This document shows positions 18,265-25,772 of a stretch of 64,000 nucleotides of DNA, one piece after another. Made by a program: the position numbers and the translations under genes. The stretch comes from Myxococcus stipitatus (GTDB lineage Bacteria; Myxococcota; Myxococcia; Myxococcales; Myxococcaceae): contig NZ_JAKCFI010000003.1 in assembly GCF_021412625.1 (NCBI RefSeq), forward strand, positions 62,001 through 126,000, in the 5' to 3' direction. The notes beneath the pieces are model-generated. The model was not told where the DNA came from, searched no databases, and worked only from the letters and a program-made list of their open reading frames with translations. Numbering within the stretch: position 1 is the first letter of the stretch; every line of letters starts with the position of its first letter.

Positions 18265-18789
18265 CTAGCCGTTCGCCGCTTGAGCGGCAGCCAGCGCCTT
18301 CGAAGCGGCGCGCCCACGAGGCAGCTTGATGTCCTCCACGCTGTCCGGCGGAGCGTAGTCGACCCACGCGGACGGACGGCGGTTGGTCTTCTCCAGCATG
18401 CGCAGCTTCTGGTAGTGCGCCGCGCAGTAGCCCTTGGTCCGGCTGGGCTTGCCGCAGCCGATGATGGCGCACACGCGGGCGCCGTCAGCCGCCGCCGGCT
18501 TGCGGCCGCGCCGCTTGCCACCGGTGGTCGCCGCCGCGCTCACCGCGCCGCGCGCCGGAGCCGCCGGGCGGCCCACCGCCTTGCGACCGGCCTTCGCCGC
18601 CGCCGGAACCTGGGCGCCGAACAGGGGGCCCACGACCTCGGCCAGGGGGGCCAGCCGCTCGGCCACGTTGCGCAGCGCATCCAGGTCCGCCGTGCCCGAC
18701 TCCAGGCGCGACACGACCTCACGCAGGGGCTTGAGCTGGACCTCGATTTCGTTACGGATCATGTCCCGAAACGCCTTATCCACGGACAT
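18265..18789 (-). CDS. AT-hook-like and zinc-motif nucleic-acid-binding protein
   Basis: The protein has 174 residues. Residues 1-70 form a predicted helical, probably coiled-coil region (MIRNEIEVQLKPLREVVSRL). Residues 75-115 are low-complexity with AT-hook-like cores KAVGRPAAP and KRRGRKPAA. Residues 118-145 hold a Cys-X4-Cys-X9-Cys-X2-His motif (VCAIIGCGK, then GYCAAHYQK) like zinc knuckles of HNH and phage DNA-binding proteins. No catalytic His-Asn pair follows, so a DNA-binding rather than nuclease role is inferred. ATG 18789 has GAGGA upstream; a longer frame into the AT-rich promoter region is rejected. Confidence 0.78.
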   Translation of the reverse strand: MSVDKAFRDMIRNEIEVQLKPLREVVSRLESGTADLDALRNVAERLAPLAEVVGPLFGAQVPAAAKAGRKAVGRPAAPARGAVSAAATTGGKRRGRKPAAADGARVCAIIGCGKPSRTKGYCAAHYQKLRMLEKTNRRPSAWVDYAPPDSVEDIKLPRGRAASKALAAAQAANG

Positions 18790-18860
18790 TCGTTCAATCC
18801 TCGTCTGGGGTATGCAGCTTGATGGGATGGAAGGGGGTGTTGATTTGTGATGCCGCCATA

Positions 18861-18889
18861 CCCATACCTTCCAAATTCCGATTTGTCTA
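18861..18889 (-). promoter_or_regulatory. Candidate sigma-70-type promoter for the 18265-18789 gene
   Basis: In an unusually AT-rich patch the minus strand reads TAGACA, a 17-base spacer, then TATGGG, ending about 70 bases upstream of the ATG. The match to TTGACA/TATAAT is partial. Confidence 0.4.
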
Positions 18890-18980
18890 AAGGAAGCGAT
18901 AAAAGGTGTGACTGACGGACGTATCACCCCCCCTACCGTCCCAGGTCGGATTCCATTCCAGTGACGCGGGAAAGCGGCCT

Positions 18981-19478
18981 TCAGCCATCCCAGCGGAGGG
19001 TGTCCAGCAGGGGGTTCTCCTCGGAAAACGGGCCCCCGGCGCCCAGGGAACGCTGCTCGTCGCGAATCGTCGCAAGCTCGGCGCGAACCCGATGCTGCTC
19101 ATGGGGCCCGAGCGCGGTGATGACCCGGGGCAACACTTCGCTCTCTTCTTCTTGGAAATGCGCGACCAACAGGTCCTCCAGCGCATACAGCCGGGCCTGG
19201 CCCTCCGGATGTCCTGGCGACAGCTCCGCCAGTTCGTCCATGAGCTCACGCATGGCCAGGTGGTCCTCCCTCAGCTGCCGGGCCCGCTCCCGGCCCTCCA
19301 CCCACTCCACCCGCGGCAGCAGGCACCGCTCCTCCAGCCGCAAGTGCTGGCGCAACAGTTCCAGCAGCTCGCGCGGCGGCTCCCGCGTGCCGCCCGCGTC
19401 CTCGTCCGACAACAGGCGCTCGAAGCGCTCCTCCAGCTCGCGGTGCTGCTCCACGAGGATGTCGAACGGGCCTCCCAT
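18981..19478 (-). CDS. Hemerythrin-like HHE cation-binding protein
   Basis: This single-domain, all-helical protein has 165 residues. The non-heme diiron ligand pattern is visible: ILVEQHRELEERF (first His/Glu), LLRQHLRLEERCLLP, LREDHLAMRELM and LVAHFQEEESEVLP. Such proteins bind O2, NO or iron, and in bacteria often serve in oxygen sensing or nitrosative repair. It is short and has no output domain. ATG 19478 is chosen over the in-frame GTG nine bases earlier because TGGGGAG precedes it. Confidence 0.88.
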   Translation of the reverse strand: MGGPFDILVEQHRELEERFERLLSDEDAGGTREPPRELLELLRQHLRLEERCLLPRVEWVEGRERARQLREDHLAMRELMDELAELSPGHPEGQARLYALEDLLVAHFQEEESEVLPRVITALGPHEQHRVRAELATIRDEQRSLGAGGPFSEENPLLDTLRWDG

Positions 19479-19812
19479 GCTCCCCACACCATCGACACGA
19501 CCGGGAGGGCAGACAACCTGAGCAGACCTTCATCCTTTCATAATTGAAACTCAAACCTTTTGTCCGACCGAGCGTTCGGCAGGGGACTGAAACAGCGTGT
19601 CGCCCAGGGTGACGCGAATCGCGGCGTGAAGCCCATGGGGCGCGCGGCGAAGCGTTGCCTACTCAAAGCAACCTCCCGGGATGGGGCGCTCACGCCCTCC
19701 TGGGAGGGCGCGTGGGTTTGGAGTGACCGGGGCGCGCGGCCGGGGCGTGGGCCCGGCTGGCAGGCTGGCGCCGGACTGTCGGAAGGCGGGGGCCGTCGCC
19801 AGCTTTCCGGGT
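19479..19812. other. Intergenic region with an AT-rich promoter patch
   Basis: Bases 19525-19562 are AT-rich against a very GC-rich background and lie upstream of the hemerythrin gene on the minus strand and the acyltransferase on the plus strand, so promoters are likely here. No clean -35/-10 pair was found. The remainder shows no gene. Confidence 0.45.
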
Positions 19813-20535
19813 GTGAGAGAACCGCTCGCCAGGGTGCGCAGCGCCGTATTCCAGCTCGCCGCGAGGGGGGCGGCGCTGTCGGCGCTGTACCACCGCGCCA
19901 GGCTGCTGGGGGGTGAGCACCTGCCGCGCTCGGGCCCGGTGTTGCTGGTGGGCAACCATGGTGTGTGGGGTTACGAGACACCGGCCTTCTTCCACCTGCT
20001 CCATCATGTGACGGGGCGCCGTCCGCTCGGGCTGGCCGAGCGCGGCTTCTTCCGCATCCCGCTGGTCCGCACCATCCTGCCCTGGCTGGGAGGGGTGGAG
20101 GGGACGCGGGACAAGGCGCTGGAGGCGCTGCGGGCCGGCGCGCTGGTCGTCTGCTATCCGGGAGGGGCCCACGAGGTGTTCAAACGGCCGCCAGGGCGCT
20201 ACCAGCTGAGATGGGAGCGGGCGCTGGGCTTCGCGCGGCTGGCGGCGCGCGCGCGGGTGCCGGTGGTCCCGTTCGCGGGGTTCGGCGTGGACGACACGTT
20301 CGTCTGGCCCCCGGGTGAGGCGCGGCTGGGATTGCGGCTGCGCGAGGGCGACACGTACCGGCTGCCGTTGATGGTGGGGCTGGGGCCGCTGCCGCTGCCG
20401 GTGAGGCTGACCTTCGCGGTGGGACCGCCGCAGGAGCCGCCGCCGCCGGACGCCTCCGATTCGTGGCTGGCCGAGTGGCGCGAGCGCGTGGCCGCGAGCG
20501 TGCGGTTGATGCTGGTGAGGGCGCGCAATGCATGA
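19813..20535 (+). CDS. 1-acyl-glycerol-phosphate-type acyltransferase
   Basis: This LPLAT-fold protein has about 240 residues. Block I is LLVGNHGVWGYE, a divergent NHxxxxD motif in which His is present and Glu appears in place of Asp. Block II is ERGFFRIPLVRTIL, block III is VCYPGGAHEVFKRP, and block IV is VPVVPFAGFG. This matches the MGAT/DGAT-like subfamily that acylates lipid hydroxyl groups. The start is uncertain: GTG 19813 keeps the conserved domain, while the frame is open to 19681. The stop overlaps the following hydrolase gene (eight bases), suggesting translational coupling. Confidence 0.82.
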   Translation: MREPLARVRSAVFQLAARGAALSALYHRARLLGGEHLPRSGPVLLVGNHGVWGYETPAFFHLLHHVTGRRPLGLAERGFFRIPLVRTILPWLGGVEGTRDKALEALRAGALVVCYPGGAHEVFKRPPGRYQLRWERALGFARLAARARVPVVPFAGFGVDDTFVWPPGEARLGLRLREGDTYRLPLMVGLGPLPLPVRLTFAVGPPQEPPPPDASDSWLAEWRERVAASVRLMLVRARNA

Positions 20536-21421
20536 CGCCCCGGTGGGGCTCGCGACGGAGTCCCGGCGGAGAGCCCCGCTGGTCCCGCGGGTCGAGGACG
20601 TCCCCTCCAGCTACACCCACCTGGACTGCGAGCCGCGGGAGGTGCGCGGCGCCCAGGTGCGCCTGTTCACCTTTCCCGGAGGCAGCACGGACACCGCGCG
20701 CACCGTGGTGTGTCTGCCCGGGCTGGGCGCCAGTGGCCGGTCCTTCGCGCCGATGGCGCCGCTGGCGGACGCGCTGCGGCTGCTCCTGTGGACGCCGCCG
20801 CTGCACACACCCGCGAGCCATTCGCCCCTGGCGTGGAACCTGGAGGTGCTGGCCCACGCGCGGGCGCGCCTGCCGCCCCGCTTCGCGCTGCTCGGGTCCT
20901 CGTATGGGAGCCTGGTGTCCATCGCGTTCGCGCTCGCGCACCCGGAGCGGGTGAAGGCGCTGGTGCTCGTCTCGCCGGTGGCGTGTGTGCGCCGGGCGCG
21001 CCGGCTGGCGGTGACGCTGTCCACGCTGGTGCGCACGCCCCGGCCGCTGGCGTATGTCTTCGCGCCCACGGTGGCGCGCGTGCTCGGCGGTGGGGCGCTG
21101 CCCCCGGAGGGGCGGGCGGAAATCGTGCGCGAGGCGCGGAGGCTGACGCCCCTGGAGCTGGCGCGCCGGCTGCGCGACGTGCTGGCCGCGGACTTCCTGC
21201 CACGGCTGCGCCAGCTCCGCGTGCCGACGCTCGTCGTGCAAGGGGGCCGCGACCTGCTGGTGCCACCTCACGCGGCCAGGGACGTGGCCGAGCACATCCC
21301 CGGGGCGCGGCTCGCCCTGCTGCCGGATGCGAGCCACCTGCCGTACATGAGCCATCCCGCGGACTTCAACGCCCGCGTGCGCGACTTCCTGCTGGACCCG
21401 GCCACCGGGCCACTCGCGTGA
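20528..21421 (+). CDS. Alpha/beta hydrolase, coupled to the acyltransferase
   Basis: This alpha/beta-hydrolase fold protein has 297 residues. It has the oxyanion region CLPGLGASGRS, the nucleophile elbow LLGSSYGSLVS (GxSxG with Ser in SSYGS), an Asp in QGGRDLLVPP and a His in PDASHLPYMSHP. There is no signal peptide. It overlaps the acyltransferase gene, so a shared role in lipid ester turnover is likely. The natural substrate cannot be read from the sequence. Confidence 0.88.
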   Translation: MHDAPVGLATESRRRAPLVPRVEDVPSSYTHLDCEPREVRGAQVRLFTFPGGSTDTARTVVCLPGLGASGRSFAPMAPLADALRLLLWTPPLHTPASHSPLAWNLEVLAHARARLPPRFALLGSSYGSLVSIAFALAHPERVKALVLVSPVACVRRARRLAVTLSTLVRTPRPLAYVFAPTVARVLGGGALPPEGRAEIVREARRLTPLELARRLRDVLAADFLPRLRQLRVPTLVVQGGRDLLVPPHAARDVAEHIPGARLALLPDASHLPYMSHPADFNARVRDFLLDPATGPLA

Positions 21422-21531
21422 CGGAGCCCTCCGATTCGCGGGCCGCTCCAGGGCGTTGCGCCCGTCCCGACCTCCGAGGCGGAACGTCATCGACGAGGAG
21501 GCGGTGGCCCGACACGCGGCGACGACGCGGG

Positions 21532-22098
21532 TCACGCCTCCAACAGCACGGTGAGCCGTGTGACGGAGCGGCGCAGCCCTTGTTGTCGGAGCAGCGCCAG
21601 GACTTCGTGAACCGAGCGCGGGGGACTCCGCAGCGCGGCCGCCTGTTCTCGCAGCACGCGCGCGACAGCCGCGCCATCCAGGTCGATGACATCCAGCACG
21701 AAGTCATCCGGATGCCGGGCCTCGACGTCATACGCGGACAGGACTCGCGCGGGAAAGTCCTTGAGATTGAAGGTCACGATGAGCTGCGCCGAACAGCGGA
21801 TGGCCGCGGCGAGCACGTGCCGGTCATCCGGGTCGGGCAATCCCCGGATGCCCTCGATGAGGGGTTCGGAGCCGCGCACCAGGCCATCCGGAATGGCCTG
21901 CTCGAGCAGACTCCGACTCCGCGCGAGCTGCTCCGGTCGCAGGTCCGGACGATGGTGGAGGATGTTCCGGAAACACTCGTCGAGGATCCGCTCCGTCCAT
22001 CGAGCCCGGAACAGACCCACCATGCCCAGACGGACGAGCAGGTCCCTGAGCGGCGCGGGGAAGAGGACACAGGCATCGTAGACCACGATGAAGGCCAT
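21532..22098 (-). CDS. PIN-domain ribonuclease toxin
   Basis: The 188-residue protein begins MAFIVVYDACVLFPAP, with the first PIN acidic residue at D8. The later acidic positions lie in LPDPDDRHVLAAAI and LIVTFNLKDFP. PIN toxins of type II systems cleave RNA with Mg2+/Mn2+. The C-terminal helix region (VHEVLALLRQQGL) extends beyond the minimal VapC length, as in the PIN family paired with excisionase-like antitoxins. It is transcribed divergently from the antitoxin candidate at 22228, with 129 bases between the starts. A frame open to 22809 is a shadow of the antitoxin gene. Confidence 0.85.
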   Translation of the reverse strand: MAFIVVYDACVLFPAPLRDLLVRLGMVGLFRARWTERILDECFRNILHHRPDLRPEQLARSRSLLEQAIPDGLVRGSEPLIEGIRGLPDPDDRHVLAAAIRCSAQLIVTFNLKDFPARVLSAYDVEARHPDDFVLDVIDLDGAAVARVLREQAAALRSPPRSVHEVLALLRQQGLRRSVTRLTVLLEA

Positions 22099-22178
22099 GC
22101 GAGGCGAGCCTACGCACGACCTCTGACATCTCCCCTCCTCGACCCTACCCGACCCTGCCGGCTCGTTGCGTTTGCTTC

Positions 22179-22196
22179 GGATATTGCGGATATTGC
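22179..22196. promoter_or_regulatory. Tandem 9-mer in the toxin/antitoxin divergent promoter
   Basis: GGATATTGC occurs twice head to tail in the AT-richest part of the intergenic region between the PIN gene and the HTH gene. It is a candidate operator for the HTH protein. Confidence 0.45.
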
Positions 22197-22227
22197 GAAG
22201 GAGGCATCCGAACCGGAGGTGACGACC

Positions 22228-22704
22228 ATGGGGCCCGGGCTGGAGTTGAAAGACATCACCGCGCCGGGAGAACGAAGCGCCCGGGAGGCCGCGGAGGCCG
22301 TGCGGCGGCTGGCGCCTCTGCTGCGACGCTCGCGGAAGAAGAAGGCCGCCAGCCTGCGGCTTCATGCGGAGGAGTCCTCCCGTTCCGTCTCCATCGACCT
22401 CCCCCTGGAGGCCGTCGAGCTGTTCGCGCGCGTCCTCGAACAGATGGCGAGGGGGCGTGCGGTGACCATCGTCCCCATCCACGCGGAGCTGACGACGCAG
22501 GAGGCGGCCAACCTGCTGAACGTCTCGCGTCCCCACCTCATCCGCCTCCTCGACGAGGGCCACATGCCCTTCCATCGCGTGGGCACGCATCGGCGCGTCC
22601 GCGTCGCGGACCTGCTGGCCTACAAGCGCCGGGACGAGGCCCGACGCAGGAAGGTCGCGGACGCCCTCACCGACGAGGCGCAGAAGCTCCGCCTGGGCTA
22701 CTGA
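22228..22704 (+). CDS. Excisionase-type HTH antitoxin
   Basis: The protein has 158 residues. Residues 85-135 form a MerR/excisionase-like winged helix: LTTQEAANLLNVSRPHLIRL, then GHMPFHRVGTHRRVRVADLLAYKRR. The N-terminal 80 residues are charged and helical and may bind the toxin. The start ATG 22228 has GGAGGTGACG at ideal spacing. HTH proteins of this form occur next to PIN-domain toxins and usually neutralise the toxin and repress the operon. Here the pair is divergent rather than co-directional, which is atypical. Confidence 0.82.
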   Translation: MGPGLELKDITAPGERSAREAAEAVRRLAPLLRRSRKKKAASLRLHAEESSRSVSIDLPLEAVELFARVLEQMARGRAVTIVPIHAELTTQEAANLLNVSRPHLIRLLDEGHMPFHRVGTHRRVRVADLLAYKRRDEARRRKVADALTDEAQKLRLGY

Positions 22705-22870
22705 CGCGCCCCCCCCGCGAACGTGAACGACCGGACACCTTCCTCGTCCGCGCGTCGCGACCGCGTCAATGATTGACGGGCACCGCGTCCTTCCCCGGGA
22801 ATCCCTCACATCCCGTCCGTCACCCGGTCCGCGTCTTTCCGAGCCTCATGGCCCGGCGGGGGGCAAGCGC

Positions 22871-23752
22871 ATGTCCTCAGGTTCTTCTCGGGCCAGGGCC
22901 CTCGTCGCCCTGTCCCTCCTCGTCCTCGCGCCCCGGTGCGCCAGCACACCCTCGGGCGTCGGTGGCTCGGGCCGGGCACCGGACGGGCTCCCGGGTGACG
23001 CCGCCCTGCTCGACGAGTCCCGCCGACAGGAGGCCGCCGACCTCGCCTCACGCGTCGCCACGCTCGCCAGCGACGTCCACGACATGGGCGCGCGCCTCGA
23101 CTTCACCCTCTGGTCCGAGCAGGGCACCCTCACCCTCGTCGGCTACCAGTCCTCCGAGCGCGGCGGACGCGCGGGCCGCGATACCGACACCGCCGCGCTC
23201 CGTCGCGCCGTGGCCCAGGCGCTCCTGACCGCCACCCACGCCCGCTCCGGCGAGGTCGCCCTCACCCTGCGCCGACGCCCCACGACCTGGGCCGTGGAAC
23301 CCACCCCCGCCTTCCATGCCTCGCGCCCACCCGGCGTCCGCACCACCCCGGGCCACGCCCGCCTCGACCCCGACTCCACCTCGACCCTCGTCGACGCCCT
23401 CCACCACCTGCTGGAGCCCGTGCGCGTCCCCGAGGGAGGCACCGTCTGGGCCGACCTCTCCCTCCACCTGGAGGACGACCATGTCACCGGGTGGCGCCTG
23501 GAAGGCTGGCGCGTGCTGCCCTCGAGCCCGGACGGCAAGCCCCGCCCCGTCTCGCGCGAGGTCGCCCTCGAGGCCGCCCACGTCGTCGAGCTCTACGCGC
23601 CGGCCCGAGGCACTCGCGCGCTCCACCTGGGCCTGCGCCTGTCCCACCGGCGCGGCGCCTCCGCCGCCTCGGGCTGGGTCGAGGAATCCCGTGTCGACTT
23701 CCCGACACTCCCCCTGGCCCGACAGCGCCTCGGCCTCCTCCCGACCCTCTGA
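22871..23752 (+). CDS. Predicted exported protein, possible lipoprotein
   Basis: The protein has 293 residues and a signal sequence (LVALSLLVLAP) followed by Arg-Cys-Ala-Ser. Cys23 could be lipidated, but the box APRC is not canonical. The mature part is soluble, rich in Arg, Asp and Thr, without a recognised domain; a predicted helix at residues 50-80 (RRQEAADLASRVATLASDV) is followed by mixed alpha/beta sequence. It is convergent with the outer-membrane protein gene, and the two share a strong hairpin terminator. Function unknown. Confidence 0.7.
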   Translation: MSSGSSRARALVALSLLVLAPRCASTPSGVGGSGRAPDGLPGDAALLDESRRQEAADLASRVATLASDVHDMGARLDFTLWSEQGTLTLVGYQSSERGGRAGRDTDTAALRRAVAQALLTATHARSGEVALTLRRRPTTWAVEPTPAFHASRPPGVRTTPGHARLDPDSTSTLVDALHHLLEPVRVPEGGTVWADLSLHLEDDHVTGWRLEGWRVLPSSPDGKPRPVSREVALEAAHVVELYAPARGTRALHLGLRLSHRRGASAASGWVEESRVDFPTLPLARQRLGLLPTL

Positions 23753-23761
23753 AACACGAAT

Positions 23762-23800
23762 GCCCCGGCGCGGTGGGAGTCCTCCCAACGCGGCCGGGGC
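23762..23800. terminator. Bidirectional hairpin between convergent genes
   Basis: GCCCCGGCGCG and GGGAG on one side pair with CTCCC, CGCG and CCGGGGC on the other, giving a long stem with small internal loops and a 2-base apex. It lies ten bases past one stop and 36 before the other, so it can serve both strands. Confidence 0.7.
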
Positions 23801-23835
23801 CTCGCTCCTCCCGCGCGGACGCGGGGGACGGACGA

Positions 23836-24399
23836 CTAGAAGTAGCCGCCCACCGTGGTGCCCACGCTGATGGTCACGTCCACGTCGTCACCCAGGCCCA
23901 CGGACAGGCGGGGACCGGCGCCCACGAAGAAGTGCGACGTCAGGTGGTACAGGAACGGGGCGTAGCCCTCGAGGATGACCGTGGCCGCGCGGTTCGTGCC
24001 GTCCTGGGTCGCCAGGATGTTGTCACCGACGAAGAGCGTGACGATGCCCTTGGGCCACACCGACACCTTCTCGGAGAGGGCGATGTTGTAGCCCACGCGC
24101 GCGTTGATGCCGAAGGCGGCCTGCGTGTCCCCGTCGAAGAACGCGGCGGCGATGTTGACGCCGCTACCGATGGAGAGGTTCTCCTTGAGGAAGTAGTCCA
24201 CGCTCGGGTTCAGGCTGATGAAGCCGTAACCCGAGCCCTCGGTCGTGTAGCCCAGGTTGCCCGAGGCGTCCGAGCTGATGACGAACTGACCGGCGTTACC
24301 GAAGGGGCCGGAGCCGCCCCCCGTCGCCTGCGCGCTCGCGCTCGCCGACACCATCACCCCAGCCACCACGGCCATCGCCTTCCACTTGTTTGCCTGCAT
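23836..24399 (-). CDS. Outer-membrane beta-barrel-like protein
   Basis: The protein has 187 residues and a clear signal peptide (MAVVAGVMVSASASAQA). The mature part alternates polar and aromatic residues, with strand-like pieces such as FISLNPSVDYFL and RVGYNIALSEKVSVWPKG. It ends in Phe (VGTTVGGYF), the usual outer-membrane barrel signature. It resembles small OmpW/OmpA-barrel proteins of unknown role. The start ATG 24399 has GGAGGGA upstream. Confidence 0.82.
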   Translation of the reverse strand: MQANKWKAMAVVAGVMVSASASAQATGGGSGPFGNAGQFVISSDASGNLGYTTEGSGYGFISLNPSVDYFLKENLSIGSGVNIAAAFFDGDTQAAFGINARVGYNIALSEKVSVWPKGIVTLFVGDNILATQDGTNRAATVILEGYAPFLYHLTSHFFVGAGPRLSVGLGDDVDVTISVGTTVGGYF

Positions 24400-24941
24400 G
24401 AAGCGTCCCTCCGTTGCACGGGCCCGCGGTTGGTCCGGGGCGCTCGACGGGCCCCTTCTAATCAATGCGCGGAGCCACGCACCCCTTTTTTCATCGTCTC
24501 CGTGCCTGATACCGCGTCACCACAACGCCGGGACCCACAATTTTCCAGGGAGCGCGAACTCCCGAGAAACACGAAGGGGAAGGGTCGGCCGGGTGGAGGA
24601 GTCTGACAGTCCCGGCCGGCCCTCCCATTCGCGGTGCCCGCGCCACCGGCGGCCCTGACCGCCGGTGAGGAGCGCGCGGAGCAACCCTCCGGATAGCAAG
24701 CAGCGCGCCACCACGTCCGTCCCTCGCGCCAATCCCTTGTCAACCCGACTCCGGCGCGCGGTCCTGGGATGCGCGCGTCCCAGGAATGGACAGCCAGCAA
24801 TGCCTTGCATCCTGTGTGGCCGCGACCCATTCGTGGGATTCCCGTCAGACGCCCCGCACCACGCCGGAGGTGGGCGGGACGCTCGGGCTCCCGCATGCCA
24901 CAGTGGCCGGAGCCCTTCCGGGATGAGCGGTTGGGGGGACC
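24400..24941. other. Divergent intergenic region with a perfect hairpin
   Basis: This region of 540 bases lies between the outer-membrane protein gene and the MEMO-type gene. It has an AT-rich patch at 24485-24550 upstream of the former. At 24644-24667, CACCGGCGG and CCGCCGGTG form a perfect 9-bp hairpin with the loop CCCTGA. No gene is supported. Confidence 0.5.
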
Positions 24942-25772
24942 ATGTCTCGTGTGCGCACGCCCGCGGTCGCGGGCTCGTTCTATCCCGCCAATCCCTCCAC
25001 GCTGGCGCGCCAGGTCGATGGTTGGTTGGAGCAGGCGCGCCCCTCCGTCGTCGGCGCGCCCGCCGCGCTCATCGTCCCCCATGCCGGCTATGTGTATTCC
25101 GGGCCCGTGGCGGCGGCGGCCTACGCCACCTTGAGGGCGCTCCCGCCCTCGCGCCCCGCGCCGCGGGTGCTGCTGCTGGGCCCCTGCCACTTCCTGCCGC
25201 TGCGAGGCGTGGTGCACCCGGACGTGGACGCGCTGTGCACGCCCCTGGGCGAGGTGCGCGTGGACCCGGAGCTGCACCGCCGCGCTGCGCGGCTGGGGCA
25301 CGTGTCCGCGTCGATGGAGGCGCACGAACTGGAGCACTCGCTGGAGGTGCAGCTTCCCTTCCTCCAGCGCGCGCTGGGGGCCTTCACCGTGCTGCCGCTG
25401 CTGGTGGGGCGGACGGGCGCGGAGGACGTCGCGGCGCTGCTCGACGCGCTCTGGGCGCCGGACGTGCTGCCCGTCGTCACCTCCGACCTGTCGCACCACC
25501 TGCCCTACGAGCACGCGCGCCGCGTGGACCAGGCCACCGTCGAACAGGTGCTCGCGCTCCGCGCGCCGCTGGAGGTCGACAACGCCTGCTGCGCGGTGGC
25601 CATCAGCGGCCTGCTGCTGGCGGCCCGGCGGCGCGGCCTGCGCCCCGTCCTGCTCGACCTGCGCAGCTCGGGAGACGCCTCCGGCGAGCGCGCGGGCGTC
25701 GTGGGCTACGGCGCCTTCGTCTTCTACCCACCCACGCAGCCCCTCCACCCCCGACCCGAGGACTCCTCGTGA
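24942..25772 (+). CDS. MEMO1-family protein (AmmeMemoRadiSam system protein B type)
   Basis: The protein has 276 residues. It starts RTPAVAGSFYPANPSTL, the family N-terminus, and has LIVPHAGYVYSGPVAA, LLGPCHFLPLRG, EHSLEVQLPFLQ, TSDLSHHLPYEHA and DNACCAVAISGLL, all conserved MEMO positions including the metal-site-like His residues. In many bacteria MEMO, AMMECR1 and a radical SAM gene form a cluster of unknown function. Here the other two are not adjacent. The gene instead overlaps a sugar-dehydrogenase-like gene by four bases (GTGA). Confidence 0.9.
   Translation: MSRVRTPAVAGSFYPANPSTLARQVDGWLEQARPSVVGAPAALIVPHAGYVYSGPVAAAAYATLRALPPSRPAPRVLLLGPCHFLPLRGVVHPDVDALCTPLGEVRVDPELHRRAARLGHVSASMEAHELEHSLEVQLPFLQRALGAFTVLPLLVGRTGAEDVAALLDALWAPDVLPVVTSDLSHHLPYEHARRVDQATVEQVLALRAPLEVDNACCAVAISGLLLAARRRGLRPVLLDLRSSGDASGERAGVVGYGAFVFYPPTQPLHPRPEDSS

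Noticed and set aside
13033..18822. 1929-codon plus-strand open frame
   Set aside because: It runs antisense to the histidine kinase, DUF155 and kynA genes and reads as His/Arg/Gln-rich repeats typical of GC-rich antisense frames, with no ribosome site or domain.
20710..22227. N-terminal extension of the antitoxin frame
   Set aside because: The upstream part overlaps the hydrolase gene and is low-complexity; ATG 22228 has an ideal ribosome site.
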